A stretch of DNA of 64,000 nucleotides, from the NCBI GenBank assembly GCA_963693365.1, contig CAVNZM010000002.1:15934001-15998000 (forward strand). Direction: 5' to 3'. The DNA is from Amoebidium appalachense. Lineage: Eukaryota; Ichthyosporea. The first letter of the stretch is position 1. Every line of letters starts with the position of its first letter. The position numbers were made by a program, and so were the translations under genes. Shown here piece after piece: positions 63,167 to 64,000 of this stretch. Under the pieces are notes generated by a model. The model saw only the letters and a program-made list of their open reading frames with translations, searched no databases and was not told the DNA's origin.

Positions 63167-63879
63167 GGAGGAGGAGATAAGTTATATGCGGAGACACTGA
63201 GATGATTTATGAGGTGAGCCTTATGGGGTAGATGGCGCAGCGGGTTGGATTTTACACTGGGCAAAATGGCTTTTTTTCAACTTTCTAAAGTTATTTATGG
63301 CGGTGGTGGTGTGTGTGTGCGTGTGTGGGGGGGGGGGGGGGGGCAGCAGGGGCTAATGACTAGATGAACTTGGATCGTAAGTTCAGAACTAAAATTAGGT
63401 ACTTACATTCCTCAAAGAGGACATACTGTGTTTTGTTTCCAAAAAAACAAAACAAAACATAAAAAAAAGTGTAAAATGGCTGCAACACCTGCCACTGAAT
63501 ATCTGCTACTGAAACCATCACGCAGACCCCGAGAATACGCGTCAAATTGTTCCAAGTGGGCATCGAACAATTATTATTACTATGCAAATGCGTTGTATTG
63601 AATTTCAACACAACAATACGTATCAACTACCAAAGGAAAATTGCGAAACCTACGGAACTAAATCAATAGCAGTGCATCGCGTGTCAGCCCCACTGGCATA
63701 CTTGTTAAATTTATGAACGCATGATACATGCTACAGTTACATTCACAACATACTTCCTAAATTAAATGCTTGAACCTAAGTTCATACATTGCACAAAAAG
63801 TTACACAATTTATATCGTTCCTCCCCCGTTACAAATGTTTTCCCCCCATTCTGGAGATTGAACCACGATTCACAACAAT
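62510..63879. other. Right flank, no gene recognised
   Basis: A-rich patches at 62905-62935, a T15-G34 composite (63117-63165) and a G run near 63330. GGTAGATGGCGCAGCGGG at about 63228 resembles a tRNA A box but ends in a T run after about 50 nt, so no tRNA is called. Confidence 0.5.
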
Positions 63880-64000
63880 TCACCACACAGCACCGTTCAA
63901 CCCGGCAGCGCGCTTCTTCCTGTAGTGAGGGTCAATGAGTCCCCCCTTCCTTCCACCAGGGTGCTCGTCTCCAAACATAAACATTGGCTTCACCGCTGCG
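63880..64000 (-). CDS. Possible 3'-terminal exon of a minus-strand gene (partial)
   Basis: On the minus strand, an open frame from the window edge runs KPMFMFGDEHPGGRKGGLID, then PHYRKKRAAGLNGAVW and a TGA at 63882-63880. Codon use (GC-rich third positions) resembles the exons of the two host genes. The edge reads CGCAG, which could be an acceptor. Only 40 codons are visible, so the function is unknown and a chance frame is possible. Confidence 0.35.
   Translation of the reverse strand, partial: AAVKPMFMFGDEHPGGRKGGLIDPHYRKKRAAGLNGAVW

Noticed and set aside
63225-63275. tRNA gene
   Set aside because: An A-box-like start (GATGGCGCAGCGGG) is present but there is no B box, T arm or acceptor pairing before a T run.

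Overview
This is a nuclear window from an intron-dense eukaryote. Coding exons are short (mostly 15-80 codons) and GC-rich, with GT-AG splice sites. Introns are packed with poly-C/poly-G runs, (GT)n/(CA)n tracts and minisatellites. LTR and non-LTR retrotransposons are present, and there is no sign of operons or bacterial genes. A free-living protist is plausible, but the sequence alone does not let me name a lineage. Most long open frames here are translations of simple repeats (poly-Pro, poly-Gly, Cys-Val, His-Thr) and are not genes.

Layout. (1) About 1-7603, minus strand: the 5' part of a large gene for a USP9X/USP34-type ubiquitin-specific protease. Twelve exons can be placed and eleven chain in phase. 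The 3' part, with the catalytic domain, lies beyond position 1. (2) 7604-9752: no recognisable gene. (3) 9758-24266: a nested retrotransposon complex. A degenerate Ty1/copia element (minus strand, TSD CCGAC) has been invaded by a gag-only copia relative (18170-21823, TSD GCCTC), by a gypsy-derived non-autonomous element with apparently identical LTRs (13205-16806, TSD CACCC), and probably by a solo LTR (17130-17978). The gag-only element in turn carries a 5'-truncated LINE in its LTR (TSD CTGATC). (4) 24272-25221: no gene, but a 5S-rRNA-like stretch. (5) 25222-55290, plus strand: one complete senataxin/Sen1 RNA-DNA helicase gene, about 49 exons over 30 kb, encoding about 1,950 residues. (6) 55291-57962: no confident gene. 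(7) 57971-62501: a LINE with two intact overlapping ORFs, a 37-nt A tail and a candidate 8-bp TSD. (8) 62510-64000: mostly featureless, with a possible terminal exon of a minus-strand gene at the right edge.

The two host genes are unrelated in role: Sen1 resolves R-loops and terminates transcription, while the USP removes ubiquitin. They share the same unusual intron style. Simple-sequence tracts often begin exactly at the 5' splice site, as (GT)n, or end at the 3' splice site, as (CA)nG. Composite C-run/A-run tracts recur in one orientation, and one roughly 210-bp dispersed repeat sits in an intron of each gene.
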